A stretch of DNA of 11,775 nucleotides from an uncultured Bacteroides sp. (GCA_934716785.1 CAKUYM010000111.1:1-11775), one strand, 5' to 3'; shown: positions 1 to 8,055, numbered from the stretch's first letter. Translations and numbers: made by a program. Notes: generated from the letters alone by a model not told the origin.

Positions 1-1148
1 TTATGGAACGTCCTGTCATTACTTTTGCACCGGAAGAGATTATATACGACGAGATGGATGAGAATCCTACAATTCCGCGTACTACATTTAAAGTTGTTTC
101 GGAAGCCGGATTAAAGAAGGTAGAGTTATATTTGGTGTCTGCCAGTGGACAAGTATCGAAAGGGACTGCCGAGCTGAATGGTGATACAGAGTACAGCTTT
201 GATGAAATGATTGATTATAAGGAAGGTGATAAAGGCTTTAAGGTTAAAGCGGAAGATACGTATGGCAATATAACCATTGAGACATTGCCTGTTACTTACA
301 AGACGATCCCCGGACCGGTATTGACATTGGCTGATCAAGTTATTTTTGCGGATACGGATGTTAAGACCGAAGTATCTATGCAGATCGAATCTGTCAGAGG
401 CGTCCATGAAGTGGTGATTTATCGTATCGAAAATGGCCGGGAGGTTGAGGCTTTGCGCGAGCAGAAGAGTGGTGAGCATTCATTGAATTATGCACCGAAG
501 ATTGACTGCACAGAGGCTACTTCTCAGCTTAAGGTTGTAGTTTCGGACGGAAGAAGCAGTAAAGAGGCGGTAGGATACGTGAAGGCTTATGTGAATATGG
601 AAGTTGCTACTATAAATGTGGGTAGTCAGCAGTTGGCCAATAATGCGCATGAAAAATACCCGGATGCTTTCGGTATGGTGTCTTTGAATGACTTGAAAAC
701 ATACACAGTGGATTATGCGATTGCTTCTGAGGCAAATGCAAAGAATGTAGATTTTAAATTCTACTGTTTTGGCGGTTCTGCCGTGCCTCGTTTGTATTCA
801 ATGGACAACACGGAGAAGGACAGTGAGTTTGCAGGGGCTACCGGCAAGCTGTCTGCTATCAAAGTAAAGAATCTGACTCGTTTTGCTATATTGGATAATT
901 TTGATTTTGAGAATGCTACAGTTTCTTCCATTTCGGAAATACTTTCAAGTAGTATCTCCGTTTCCAAACTGACTCCTTTCGCTGCAGGCAATATAATTGC
1001 TTTCCGTACCGGAGGTTCATCGGCAGCAGGCGGAGGAAGAATCGGAGTCATGAAAGTGATTAATATTACTGCAGCTAAAGAATTGAATCCAAGTGTTGCC
1101 AATGCATGTGTATTGACACTGGAAATCAAGTTCCCGAAGAAGAAATGA
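1..1148 (+). CDS. SusE/F-position surface glycan-binding protein, C-terminal part (5' end outside window)
   Basis: The reading frame is open to the left edge, and the first in-frame ATG (base 3) opens directly into a folded domain with no signal peptide, so the true start lies upstream. The visible 381 residues hold two successive Ig-like beta-sandwich repeats, about residues 4-100 and 103-197. The first ends in a typical strand pattern (FKVKAEDTYGN then LPVTYK), and the second ends similarly (LKVVVSDG). A different, Ser/Gly-rich domain follows from about 198 to 381, containing AFRTGGSSAAGGGRIGVMKV; an 'AFxT..G..G.xKV' segment close to the C-terminus is common in Bacteroides surface glycan-binding proteins. 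Such proteins are lipoproteins that hold polysaccharide at the cell surface beside the SusCD transporter. Its place just upstream of the enzymes fits this role. I see no catalytic motif. The binding specificity cannot be read from the sequence. Confidence 0.72.
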   Translation, partial: MERPVITFAPEEIIYDEMDENPTIPRTTFKVVSEAGLKKVELYLVSASGQVSKGTAELNGDTEYSFDEMIDYKEGDKGFKVKAEDTYGNITIETLPVTYKTIPGPVLTLADQVIFADTDVKTEVSMQIESVRGVHEVVIYRIENGREVEALREQKSGEHSLNYAPKIDCTEATSQLKVVVSDGRSSKEAVGYVKAYVNMEVATINVGSQQLANNAHEKYPDAFGMVSLNDLKTYTVDYAIASEANAKNVDFKFYCFGGSAVPRLYSMDNTEKDSEFAGATGKLSAIKVKNLTRFAILDNFDFENATVSSISEILSSSISVSKLTPFAAGNIIAFRTGGSSAAGGGRIGVMKVINITAAKELNPSVANACVLTLEIKFPKKK

Positions 1149-1179
1149 AACAAAATGACTTTTTGTCCTTGATGTAAGT

Positions 1180-1223
1180 TGTAAATGTAAGTTGCGTTTT
1201 TATAAATGCAACTTACATTTACA
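1180..1223. promoter_or_regulatory. strong intergenic hairpin between the binding-protein gene and the enzyme genes
   Basis: Arms of 16 bases pair perfectly: TGTAAATGTAAGTTGC at 1180-1195 with its reverse complement at 1208-1223. Inside, G1196-T1207 (wobble) and three T-A pairs extend the stem to 20 pairs, with a 4-base loop at 1200-1203. The sequence TGTAAGTTG also occurs just outside the left arm at 1174-1182, so the left side carries a short direct repeat. No clean T-run follows the right arm, only scattered T-rich bases about 13 to 22 bases later, so it is not a textbook intrinsic terminator. Likely roles are partial termination, or an mRNA processing or stability element that separates expression of the binding protein from that of the enzymes. 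Confidence 0.6.
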
Positions 1224-1248
1224 GAAATAGAACTTTCATTTTTGTTAT

Positions 1249-2787
1249 ATGAGAAAACACACATACCAATATTCTTTCTTTTTATATTTATGTTGGATGA
1301 TGTTGCCGATGGTAGGTTGTTCATCGTCTGATGTAACGGAACCTGAGAATCCGGATACACCTCTCACAGGAGATGAATATACATACTTGAATATTGAATA
1401 TAGAAAGTGGCAGAATGGAACCTTTCAGGCATGGACCACGGCAGATTCACGAGAAACCCGTACAATCGACAATATGAATTGGTATACTCCATCTTCAGAT
1501 TATGTTCGGACAGCGTGGGGTGGACGAGTAGGTTTGCAGCCTACTTCCGTTGTCGGTAAGGATGGCTTTTTCCGGGTGGCAAATTGTGCGGGACGTTCTT
1601 ACTTGCTCGATCCTGATAATGGGGCTGTCATAATTCATGGAATCCAGCATGTGCGTCCGGGAACATCGTCTGCCCATCAGAACGGCATCAAGAGTAAATT
1701 CGGAAATGAAATACGGTGGAGTGAAGAGACCGGCAAGTTGTTGGCGGACAACCATATAAACTATATTTCGTATGGTTCTAACCGTATAGAGGCTTTCCCG
1801 GCGGCTATTCGTGCTAACTTGCTTGCGCCAAAGACGCAGAAAATAGCTTATGCAGAGAATCTTTATCTGCTTCGTTCCTTTATGTGGGATATGAGCAAGA
1901 ATTTAGGGTATGTATTTGATGACGATAAATACAATCGTCTGGTTCTTCTTTTTGAGCCCACATTCGCATCATATATAGATGAGCTAATGCGGGAAAAGGC
2001 TGCTTTGTTTGCCGGTGACAAGCATTTTATCGGATATTATCTTGATAATGAACTACCGTTTGCAAGCTATAAGAATGCTGATTCGCAACGCGGAATTGAT
2101 TTGAAACATTTTTTGGCTTTGCCCGAACGTTATAAAGCAGCTCGGGAGTATGCGGAGAAATTTATGCGGGATAAAGGCATTGCTTCTACCTCGGAGATAA
2201 CTCAGAAAGTGCAGGAGGAATTTAGAAGTATGGTTGCCGATTATTATTATCGGCTGAGTACAGAAACCGTGAGACGTTATGATACGGAGCATCTGGTATT
2301 GGGAACACGCCTGCACGACTGGAGTAAATACAACCAAGGAGTCGTGGAAGCTTGTGCCCGTTATTGTGATCTGGTTTCCATCAATTACTATGGACGCTGG
2401 CAACCGGAAACGGACTTTTTGGCAAATCTGAATGTATGGTGTGGTGCAAAGCCTTTTCTGGTTTCGGAATTCTATACGAAAGGGGATGATGCCAGTTATA
2501 ACGGAACTCGGTATGCCAATACCGAAGGCGGTGGCTGGCTGGTACATACACAGAAGAACCGGGGAGAATTTTATCAGAACTTCTGCCTTCGTTTGCTTGA
2601 AGCACGGAATTGTGTGGGCTGGGTGCATTTTGAATATAATGACGAATATGAATCCGATGGGAAAGCATCCAATAAAGGTATCGTTTCTATTGGATATGAA
2701 CCTTATGAATCATTCTTGTCGCAAATGCGGCAGTTGAATCTTGCTGTTTATCCGTTAATAGATTATTATGACAGGAAGATTCAATAG
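1249..2787 (+). CDS. GH50 beta-agarase-like (clan GH-A) glycoside hydrolase, lipoprotein
   Basis: This 512-residue protein begins with a signal peptide ending in a lipobox (MVGC, Cys24) followed by Ser and acidic residues, so it is a lipoprotein. About residues 50-130 resemble the strand region ahead of the barrel in GH50 agarases, including 'GRSYLLDPDNGAVIIHGIQHV'-type spacing at 115-134. The TIM-barrel signatures are GYYLDNELP at 262-270, with Glu268 the candidate acid/base after Asn267; LVLGTRLHDW at 349-358; CDLVSINYYG at 373-382; and KPFLVSEFY at 401-409, with Glu407 the candidate nucleophile. The C-terminal segment VGWVHFEYND (456-465) then GIVSIGYEPY (477-486) also matches the end of GH50 barrels. 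Family knowledge suggests a retaining beta-glycosidase cutting beta-galactan-type linkages. Similarity is by motif only; a divergent or unclassified GH-A family is possible. It is shorter than many marine agarases and carries no visible binding module. Confidence 0.65.
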   Translation: MRKHTYQYSFFLYLCWMMLPMVGCSSSDVTEPENPDTPLTGDEYTYLNIEYRKWQNGTFQAWTTADSRETRTIDNMNWYTPSSDYVRTAWGGRVGLQPTSVVGKDGFFRVANCAGRSYLLDPDNGAVIIHGIQHVRPGTSSAHQNGIKSKFGNEIRWSEETGKLLADNHINYISYGSNRIEAFPAAIRANLLAPKTQKIAYAENLYLLRSFMWDMSKNLGYVFDDDKYNRLVLLFEPTFASYIDELMREKAALFAGDKHFIGYYLDNELPFASYKNADSQRGIDLKHFLALPERYKAAREYAEKFMRDKGIASTSEITQKVQEEFRSMVADYYYRLSTETVRRYDTEHLVLGTRLHDWSKYNQGVVEACARYCDLVSINYYGRWQPETDFLANLNVWCGAKPFLVSEFYTKGDDASYNGTRYANTEGGGWLVHTQKNRGEFYQNFCLRLLEARNCVGWVHFEYNDEYESDGKASNKGIVSIGYEPYESFLSQMRQLNLAVYPLIDYYDRKIQ

Positions 2788-2842
2788 ATGGCATCTTTAA
2801 GGAGATAAAGAAGAATTTAGAGATCTGAAAAAAGTTATAGTT

Positions 2843-3832
2843 ATGAAGAAATTATGTTTATTGGTAGCCCTTTTAGGGTTTAATATAGCTTTAGGAGCTT
2901 GTTCGGATGAGGATGATGCTTCTAATAATGTGGAAAACGGCCTGTTTCAGTTGCCGGAGAAGGCTTATGTATTGGCGGAGCAATCCAAACGTGCTATTGT
3001 TATCAGAGATGCGGAGACGCAGCGCAATGTTTGGAGTTGGGATCCTTATACGGCATGTGTACCTTCTTCACAGCAGGATTGGTTCGTTAATCCGAGTGAG
3101 GTAAAGCCTGTCTTTAATAGGCGTTATATTTTGATGACGGCTTCTGGTGGAGCGGTGGCCTTGATTCGTATATCGGATCATAAACTGATGTTCTATGCAA
3201 ATTGCGGTCAGAATCCTCACTCTGCGGAAATATTGCCTGATGGGAATATTGTAACGGCTGAATCCAGATCCGGTGAGATCAATACTTTTGTAGTTGATAC
3301 GGTCAAGGTGTTGGGCACAAAAGCTAATACCCTAAAAATAGGAAATGCCCATAATGTCGTGTGGGATAGGAAAAAATCGTACCTTTATGCTACGGGTACT
3401 ACTTCAAGTGGAGTTACAGCATTGTTTCGTTTCAAGTATAATGGCGATCGTCTCAGTCCTAAACTAACCAATCAGGCGCGTGTCTATACATTCGACAAGG
3501 AGTCCGGCGGGCACGATTTGTTTCCAGTGTATGGTGAAGATAATAAATTGTGGCTGACAGCGGCTTCGGCGGTTTATAAGTTTGATGTTTCCACAGATGC
3601 TCCTACTTGCGAAAAAGTCTATGAGTTTTCTGATATAAAGAGTATTTGCAACGGACCGGATGGAATCCTGATGCTGAAACCTACGGAAGAATGGTGGGCG
3701 GAAGGTCTTGTTAACGAAAATGGTGAAGAACTCTTTAAAATGAATGGGGCCAAAATCTACAAAGGTCGCTGGATGATAGATAATACTTTCAGTTACCCTG
3801 AAGAGCACGACCTGATATTGGGTGAGGATTAA
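2843..3832 (+). CDS. DUF6528-like beta-propeller lipoprotein, probably surface-exposed
   Basis: The 329-residue product has a short signal peptide with lipobox LGAC (Cys20) followed at once by SDEDD. Such an acidic stretch after the lipid cysteine is the known surface-export signal of Bacteroides lipoproteins. The rest reads as about six beta-propeller blades: near 40-57 (AYVLAEQSKRAIVIRD), 80-111, 126-152, 170-198, 224-250 and 265-313. Three blades open with a histidine at the same point: His126 (HSAEILPDGNIVTAES), His170 (HNVVWDRKKSYLYATG) and His224 (HDLFPVYGEDNKLWLTA). Similarly placed histidines bind metal at the centre of some propeller lyases (for example PL22), but that is analogy only. 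It lies 55 bases after the GH50-like gene. I recall the family as DUF6528, without a firm function. It could be a glycan-binding protein, a lyase or another enzyme. Confidence 0.6.
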   Translation: MKKLCLLVALLGFNIALGACSDEDDASNNVENGLFQLPEKAYVLAEQSKRAIVIRDAETQRNVWSWDPYTACVPSSQQDWFVNPSEVKPVFNRRYILMTASGGAVALIRISDHKLMFYANCGQNPHSAEILPDGNIVTAESRSGEINTFVVDTVKVLGTKANTLKIGNAHNVVWDRKKSYLYATGTTSSGVTALFRFKYNGDRLSPKLTNQARVYTFDKESGGHDLFPVYGEDNKLWLTAASAVYKFDVSTDAPTCEKVYEFSDIKSICNGPDGILMLKPTEEWWAEGLVNENGEELFKMNGAKIYKGRWMIDNTFSYPEEHDLILGED

Positions 3833-3875
3833 TAAGAGCGAATTGCTAAAATATAGAATCATAAACTTAGGAATA

Positions 3876-5669
3876 ATGAGGAAACTTTTTCTTTTAATGC
3901 TGATGCTTTCGTGCCTGCAGGCTTGGGCGCAGAATGGAAAGAAAGTATATGCAGACTTTCACGGTGTACGCTATACCCGCCAGCATGATGGTAAGTTGGG
4001 ACGCTGGGAAATGTATGCCAATACGGAAAAATCAAGTACCGAAAGAAAATCGCTGTGTTACAATGCCGATTTGATAGATAGTGAAGGGCGGCATGAAATT
4101 GCGGCAACCGCTTATCCGCAAGTTGGAATGCAGTCAAATTTGGATCCCGATTATATTGAATATCAGATATTGTCGGCAAAAGCTGCCAAGATAGATGGTT
4201 TCTTTATCGAATGGGGATTCAAGCCTCATGAGAATGATGTCCTGTTGCGTGAAATGCAGAAAGTAGCGGCGAAGTATGGTTTTGAGATAGGAGTAAACTG
4301 GTGTGACGGTTGGCTGTATTACGATTGGATTACTAAAATCTATCCGCAAGTCAACACTCGTGAAGCAAAAAAAGAGTATATGGCAAAGTGTTACCAGTAT
4401 CTTGTCGATAGTGTTTTTACCGGACCTACGGCACCTATTGTAAAGGGTATGCCTGTATTCTATCATTTCGGACCGGGAGCGAAGGTGGATGAATATCGAA
4501 AAGTATTATCGGAAGTAAAGCTTCCTCAAGGAATGAAACAGCCTGTCGCTTTGCGTCGGTGGGCTGATTGGGGAAAACTGGAAAACGACAAATACATTCC
4601 CGTAACTCGCAGTGATGATATGGATGCTTGGAAGAAAGTCGGTGAGATACCTACCGCATGGCTTCCGGCACGTGTACGGTCAAGAGATCAAGAACATGCC
4701 GAATGGGATAATTATGCGACTCAGGATGATGTCATAGAGTTTATGAAGCCTTTCCGTGATTCGATTTGGCATAGCAATAACCCTGCTTATACAATAAAAT
4801 CCGGTTTTGCAATGCCGGGAATGGATAACCGTGGATGTGCAGGCTGGGGACGTGGACATTTCTACTATATACCGCGCAATAACGGAGAAACCTATAGCAG
4901 CATGTGGAAATTCTGCATGGCAGAGAAGGATAGCTTGGATATGATGTTTATTGCTTCTTGGAGTGATTATACCGAGGGGCATGAGATTGAACCCACAATT
5001 GAGAATGGCGACCGGGAGTTGCGTACTACTTTAAAATACGCTGCGGAGTTTAAGGGTGAACAGGCGGATGATCGTGGCTTGACATTGCCATTGATGCTTT
5101 TCCGTTTACGGAAAGAAGCCCGTTTCCTTGAGAAGACCAAAATGGATGTATCCGCCTGCCAACGTTCGCTTGACAAAGCCGCATTATTGATAAGTCAGGG
5201 ACGCTATCCGGTGGCGATAGGGCTGTTGTCTCAAATAGAAAATGATATAAAGGCTGCGAAGTCGGCTTTAACCGTTGAAATGAAACGTCTGCGTGAGTCG
5301 GACATGAAGATTCAAGGGAAACGGAAGTCCGGTGGATACAGTGCCGAGGAAACACTCTCCATATCTTTACCCAAAGAGTTGGTCTCTAAATTGCAGATGA
5401 ATAATTATGTAGGATATCTGTACTTTGAATACTTGGATAAAGGGAATGAATCTCTCTTTGTACGGTCATCAACTTTACGCGAACCCAAAGAACCGTTTAA
5501 AATTGTATCACGGATACGTACTGACAACACAGGTGAATGGAAAAGCGCAAAAGTGGAATTGTATAAAGACAATATTGTGAACGGCTTTAATATGCCGACC
5601 TTTTATCTGAAAGGTAATGTGGTAGTCCGTAATCTGTCATTGGGATATAATATCTATACAATCAAATAA
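3876..5669 (+). CDS. GH71/GH99-like secreted glycosidase-type protein
   Basis: The start at 3876 is chosen because it opens a clear signal peptide (MRKLFLLMLMLSCLQAWA, cut before Gln19) and has TTAGGA a few bases upstream; a longer in-frame start at 3822 would overlap the previous gene and bury the signal. The 597-residue protein has a barrel-like region at about 22-395. Marks include DGFFIEWGF (108-115), IGVNWCDGWLYYDW (138-151), GFAMPGMDNRG (310-320) and MMFIASWSDYTEGHEIEP (356-373). The last resembles the 'SWNEW.EG..IEP' end-of-barrel motif of GH71, GH99 and WbsX-type proteins; Glu367 is a candidate functional residue. A helical, charged segment (about 405-480) and a beta-rich C-terminal domain (about 490-597) follow. 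GH99 enzymes are endo-alpha-mannosidases or mannanases and GH71 enzymes alpha-1,3-glucanases, but most Bacteroides relatives of this kind are uncharacterised, so no substrate is assigned. No lipobox, so it is probably periplasmic. Only 8 bases separate it from GH31. Confidence 0.65.
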   Translation: MRKLFLLMLMLSCLQAWAQNGKKVYADFHGVRYTRQHDGKLGRWEMYANTEKSSTERKSLCYNADLIDSEGRHEIAATAYPQVGMQSNLDPDYIEYQILSAKAAKIDGFFIEWGFKPHENDVLLREMQKVAAKYGFEIGVNWCDGWLYYDWITKIYPQVNTREAKKEYMAKCYQYLVDSVFTGPTAPIVKGMPVFYHFGPGAKVDEYRKVLSEVKLPQGMKQPVALRRWADWGKLENDKYIPVTRSDDMDAWKKVGEIPTAWLPARVRSRDQEHAEWDNYATQDDVIEFMKPFRDSIWHSNNPAYTIKSGFAMPGMDNRGCAGWGRGHFYYIPRNNGETYSSMWKFCMAEKDSLDMMFIASWSDYTEGHEIEPTIENGDRELRTTLKYAAEFKGEQADDRGLTLPLMLFRLRKEARFLEKTKMDVSACQRSLDKAALLISQGRYPVAIGLLSQIENDIKAAKSALTVEMKRLRESDMKIQGKRKSGGYSAEETLSISLPKELVSKLQMNNYVGYLYFEYLDKGNESLFVRSSTLREPKEPFKIVSRIRTDNTGEWKSAKVELYKDNIVNGFNMPTFYLKGNVVVRNLSLGYNIYTIK

Positions 5670-5677
5670 ACCGATTC

Positions 5678-8035
5678 ATGAAAAGATTGAGACATTGGTT
5701 ATTGGCTTTATCCGTACTTTCATGGTTCGGATGTTCTTCTTCGGTCAATGAAGATGACAGAGGTTGTTCCTTTATCTGCGACAGCATTCAATATAGGGTT
5801 GAATTTATGTCGGCGGGATGTGTGCGGATTCTATCTCATCCTGAAGGTGATACATTGATAACCAGAAGATTGGTTGTCGATGCGGAGAAACCGACATTTA
5901 AAGACTATAGGTACGAAGAAACGAAACAGGCATTCATCTTTCGCACCCATGAACTTTCCGTGACTTTCGACAAGGCAAATGCTGCTTTTACTTTTCACGA
6001 AGCATCAACAGGGAGATTGTTGTTAAAAGAAAAAGATCATAAAAAAGCGCGTAACTTCAAACGCTCGGAAGCAGGCGGCGAACAATGTCTCGAAGTAGCC
6101 CAACGCTTTATTCCTACAGAGGATGAGGCTATTTACGGACTTGGGCAGTATCAGAACGGCATTATGAACTATCGTGGAAAGTCGGTCCTCCTTTTACAGG
6201 CAAATATGGATATTGTCAACCCATTCCTTGTCTCGACCAACGGATACGGTATCTTATGGGATAATTACTCCTCGACAAAATTTGAAGATACGGACGAAGG
6301 CTACTCCTTTACGTCCGAAGTGGGCGATGCTTCCGATTATTATTTTGTATATGGCAAGAACTTGGATGCGGTCATCTCCGGTTATCGGGAATTGACGGGA
6401 GGAGTTCCGATGTTCGGAAAATGGGTGTATGGCTTTTGGCAATCCAAAGAACGATATAAATCGTTCGATGAACTGAAAGCAGTCGTAAAAGAATATCGCA
6501 GGCGGGGAATCCCGTTGGATAATATCGTGCAGGATTGGGAATACTGGGGAGACAAACCCCATTGGAACAGTCTCACTTTCAATCCGCTTCATTTTGATAA
6601 TCCCCGGCAGGTTATTGACGAGCTGCATCAGCAGGATAATGTACATTTCATGCTTTCCGTATGGCCCGGATTCGGACCGGAAACGGATGTTTATCATTCG
6701 CTGGATTCCATCGGTGCGTTGTTTGATGAACCGACATGGGCAGGTTATAAAGTCTTTGACGCATATAATCCCGCCGCTCGGAATATCTTTTGGCAATACC
6801 TGAAGAAAGGGCTTTATGATATGGGCGTGGATGCTTGGTGGATGGATGCGACGGAACCCTCTTTCCGTGATGGGTTTACCCAGTTGAAACAGGAAGAAAA
6901 AACAAAATCGGCAGGCAATACCTACTTGGGCAGCTTTTATCGTTATCTGAATACCTATTCTTTGGAAATGCTGAAAGACTTCTACCGGCGTCTGCGGATT
7001 GAAAGTAGTCAAAAACGTGTATTTATCCTTACCCGTTCCGCCTTTGCCTCACAGCAGCATTATGGCACAGCGGTCTGGTCGGGGGATGTTTCTGCATCTT
7101 GGGAGAATATGCACAAACAGTTGGTTGCCGGATTAAACTTATCCATGTCAGGAATCCCATATTGGACTTCCGATACAGGTGGTTTCTTCGTCACAGAACG
7201 TGATGCGAAATACCCTGACGGTTTAAAAAGTAATGATTATAAAGAACTGTATTCACGCTGGTTCCAGTTCGGAGCATTTACTCCGATTTTCCGTGCTCAC
7301 GGCACGAATGTGCCTCGTGAAGTCTGGCGATTTGGTGAGAAGGGAACTCCCTATTATGACAATCAAGTGAAGTATATCAACTTGCGTTATCGCCTATTGC
7401 CCTATATTTATTCGATGTCTCACCAAGTGACAGCTGGCAATTATACCATGCTGAGAGGATTGGCGATGGATTTTACAACAGATCACCGTACTTTCGACAT
7501 CGACAATGCCTATATGTTCGGTACATCTTTATTGGTGCGTCCGGTATTCAATCCTCAGTCTGAAGAGAAAAATATAGCCGTCTACTTGCCACGGCATGAA
7601 GGCAAGTATTGGTATGACTTTTGGACCGGGCAAGCCTTTGGCGGTGGAGAGGAGCATGTACAGGCAAATGTGCTGGATGTATTGCCACTGTATGTGAAAG
7701 CCGGTTCCATCCTGCCCTTGGCAGAAGTGAAGCAATATGCAATGGAGTATCCCGACCGCGAACTGGAACTTCGCGTCTATGGCGGAACAGACGCCTCTTT
7801 CTTATGGTATGAGGATGAAGGCGATTCTTATCGATATGAAGAAGGCATATGTTCGCAAGTGCCGATGCAATGGAAAGATGCGGAACGGACATTGATTATC
7901 GGAAAGCGTGAGGGCAACTATCCCGGTATGCCGGAACAAATAAAAATGCATGTGAAATTATATCTGCCTGAAGGAGTAGCCTTTGAAAACAAGGAGTGCA
8001 TCTATACAGGTGAGGCGATGGAAATAAAGTTTTAA
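5678..8035 (+). CDS. GH31 alpha-glycosidase, alpha-xylosidase-like lipoprotein
   Basis: This complete 785-residue enzyme has a signal peptide ending WFGC (Cys19), a slightly unusual lipobox, so it is probably membrane-anchored. The N-terminal beta domain (about 30-240) includes IYGLGQYQNGIMNYRG (152-167) and LVSTNGYGILWDNYS (184-198). The catalytic barrel carries DNIVQDWEYWGD (281-292), the nucleophile in DAWWMDATEP (Asp390) and the acid/base in AVWSGDVSASW (Asp470), followed by a GIPYWTSDTGGFF motif. Beta domains complete the C-terminus. These residues are the standard retaining GH31 set, so the protein should be active. The QDWxYWG and WWMDATEP forms are those of the alpha-xylosidase type (such as the Cellvibrio and Bacteroides xyloglucan enzymes) rather than the starch alpha-glucosidase type. 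GH31 also includes alpha-galactosidases and other specificities, so removal of alpha-xylose is likely but not certain. It starts 8 bases after the preceding stop. Confidence 0.9.
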   Translation: MKRLRHWLLALSVLSWFGCSSSVNEDDRGCSFICDSIQYRVEFMSAGCVRILSHPEGDTLITRRLVVDAEKPTFKDYRYEETKQAFIFRTHELSVTFDKANAAFTFHEASTGRLLLKEKDHKKARNFKRSEAGGEQCLEVAQRFIPTEDEAIYGLGQYQNGIMNYRGKSVLLLQANMDIVNPFLVSTNGYGILWDNYSSTKFEDTDEGYSFTSEVGDASDYYFVYGKNLDAVISGYRELTGGVPMFGKWVYGFWQSKERYKSFDELKAVVKEYRRRGIPLDNIVQDWEYWGDKPHWNSLTFNPLHFDNPRQVIDELHQQDNVHFMLSVWPGFGPETDVYHSLDSIGALFDEPTWAGYKVFDAYNPAARNIFWQYLKKGLYDMGVDAWWMDATEPSFRDGFTQLKQEEKTKSAGNTYLGSFYRYLNTYSLEMLKDFYRRLRIESSQKRVFILTRSAFASQQHYGTAVWSGDVSASWENMHKQLVAGLNLSMSGIPYWTSDTGGFFVTERDAKYPDGLKSNDYKELYSRWFQFGAFTPIFRAHGTNVPREVWRFGEKGTPYYDNQVKYINLRYRLLPYIYSMSHQVTAGNYTMLRGLAMDFTTDHRTFDIDNAYMFGTSLLVRPVFNPQSEEKNIAVYLPRHEGKYWYDFWTGQAFGGGEEHVQANVLDVLPLYVKAGSILPLAEVKQYAMEYPDRELELRVYGGTDASFLWYEDEGDSYRYEEGICSQVPMQWKDAERTLIIGKREGNYPGMPEQIKMHVKLYLPEGVAFENKECIYTGEAMEIKF

Positions 8036-8055
8036 CTATAAGCGTATTTTAGATT

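Noticed and set aside
1162..1194. Possible Bacteroides promoter (TTTG at 1162, TAAGTTG at 1188) in the first gap
   Set aside because: The -7 box lacks one base of TAnnTTTG, the spacing is 22 rather than about 19-21, and it falls inside the hairpin arm.
761..1360. 199-codon minus-strand open frame spanning the first intergenic gap
   Set aside because: It overlaps two + strand genes and the hairpin, and its translation shows no domain, signal peptide or plausible composition.
2432..2737. 101-codon + strand frame within the GH50-like gene
   Set aside because: It is an alternative frame of a well-supported coding region with conserved barrel motifs; it has no start context or recognisable product.
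2798..2810. Shine-Dalgarno-like TAAGGAGATAAAG before the propeller gene
   Set aside because: It is more than 30 bases from the ATG at 2843 and no other start lies at a proper distance, so it is probably not a working ribosome site.
3822..3875. Earlier in-frame start for the GH71/99-like gene
   Set aside because: It would overlap the previous gene's stop and add 18 polar residues ahead of the signal peptide; the start at 3876 has an AGGA upstream and opens the signal peptide directly.
6254..7012. 252-codon open frame on the minus strand inside the GH31 gene
   Set aside because: It lies wholly antisense to the catalytic barrel of an intact GH31 gene, has no recognisable domain and is rich in Ile, Phe and His as expected of a shadow frame.
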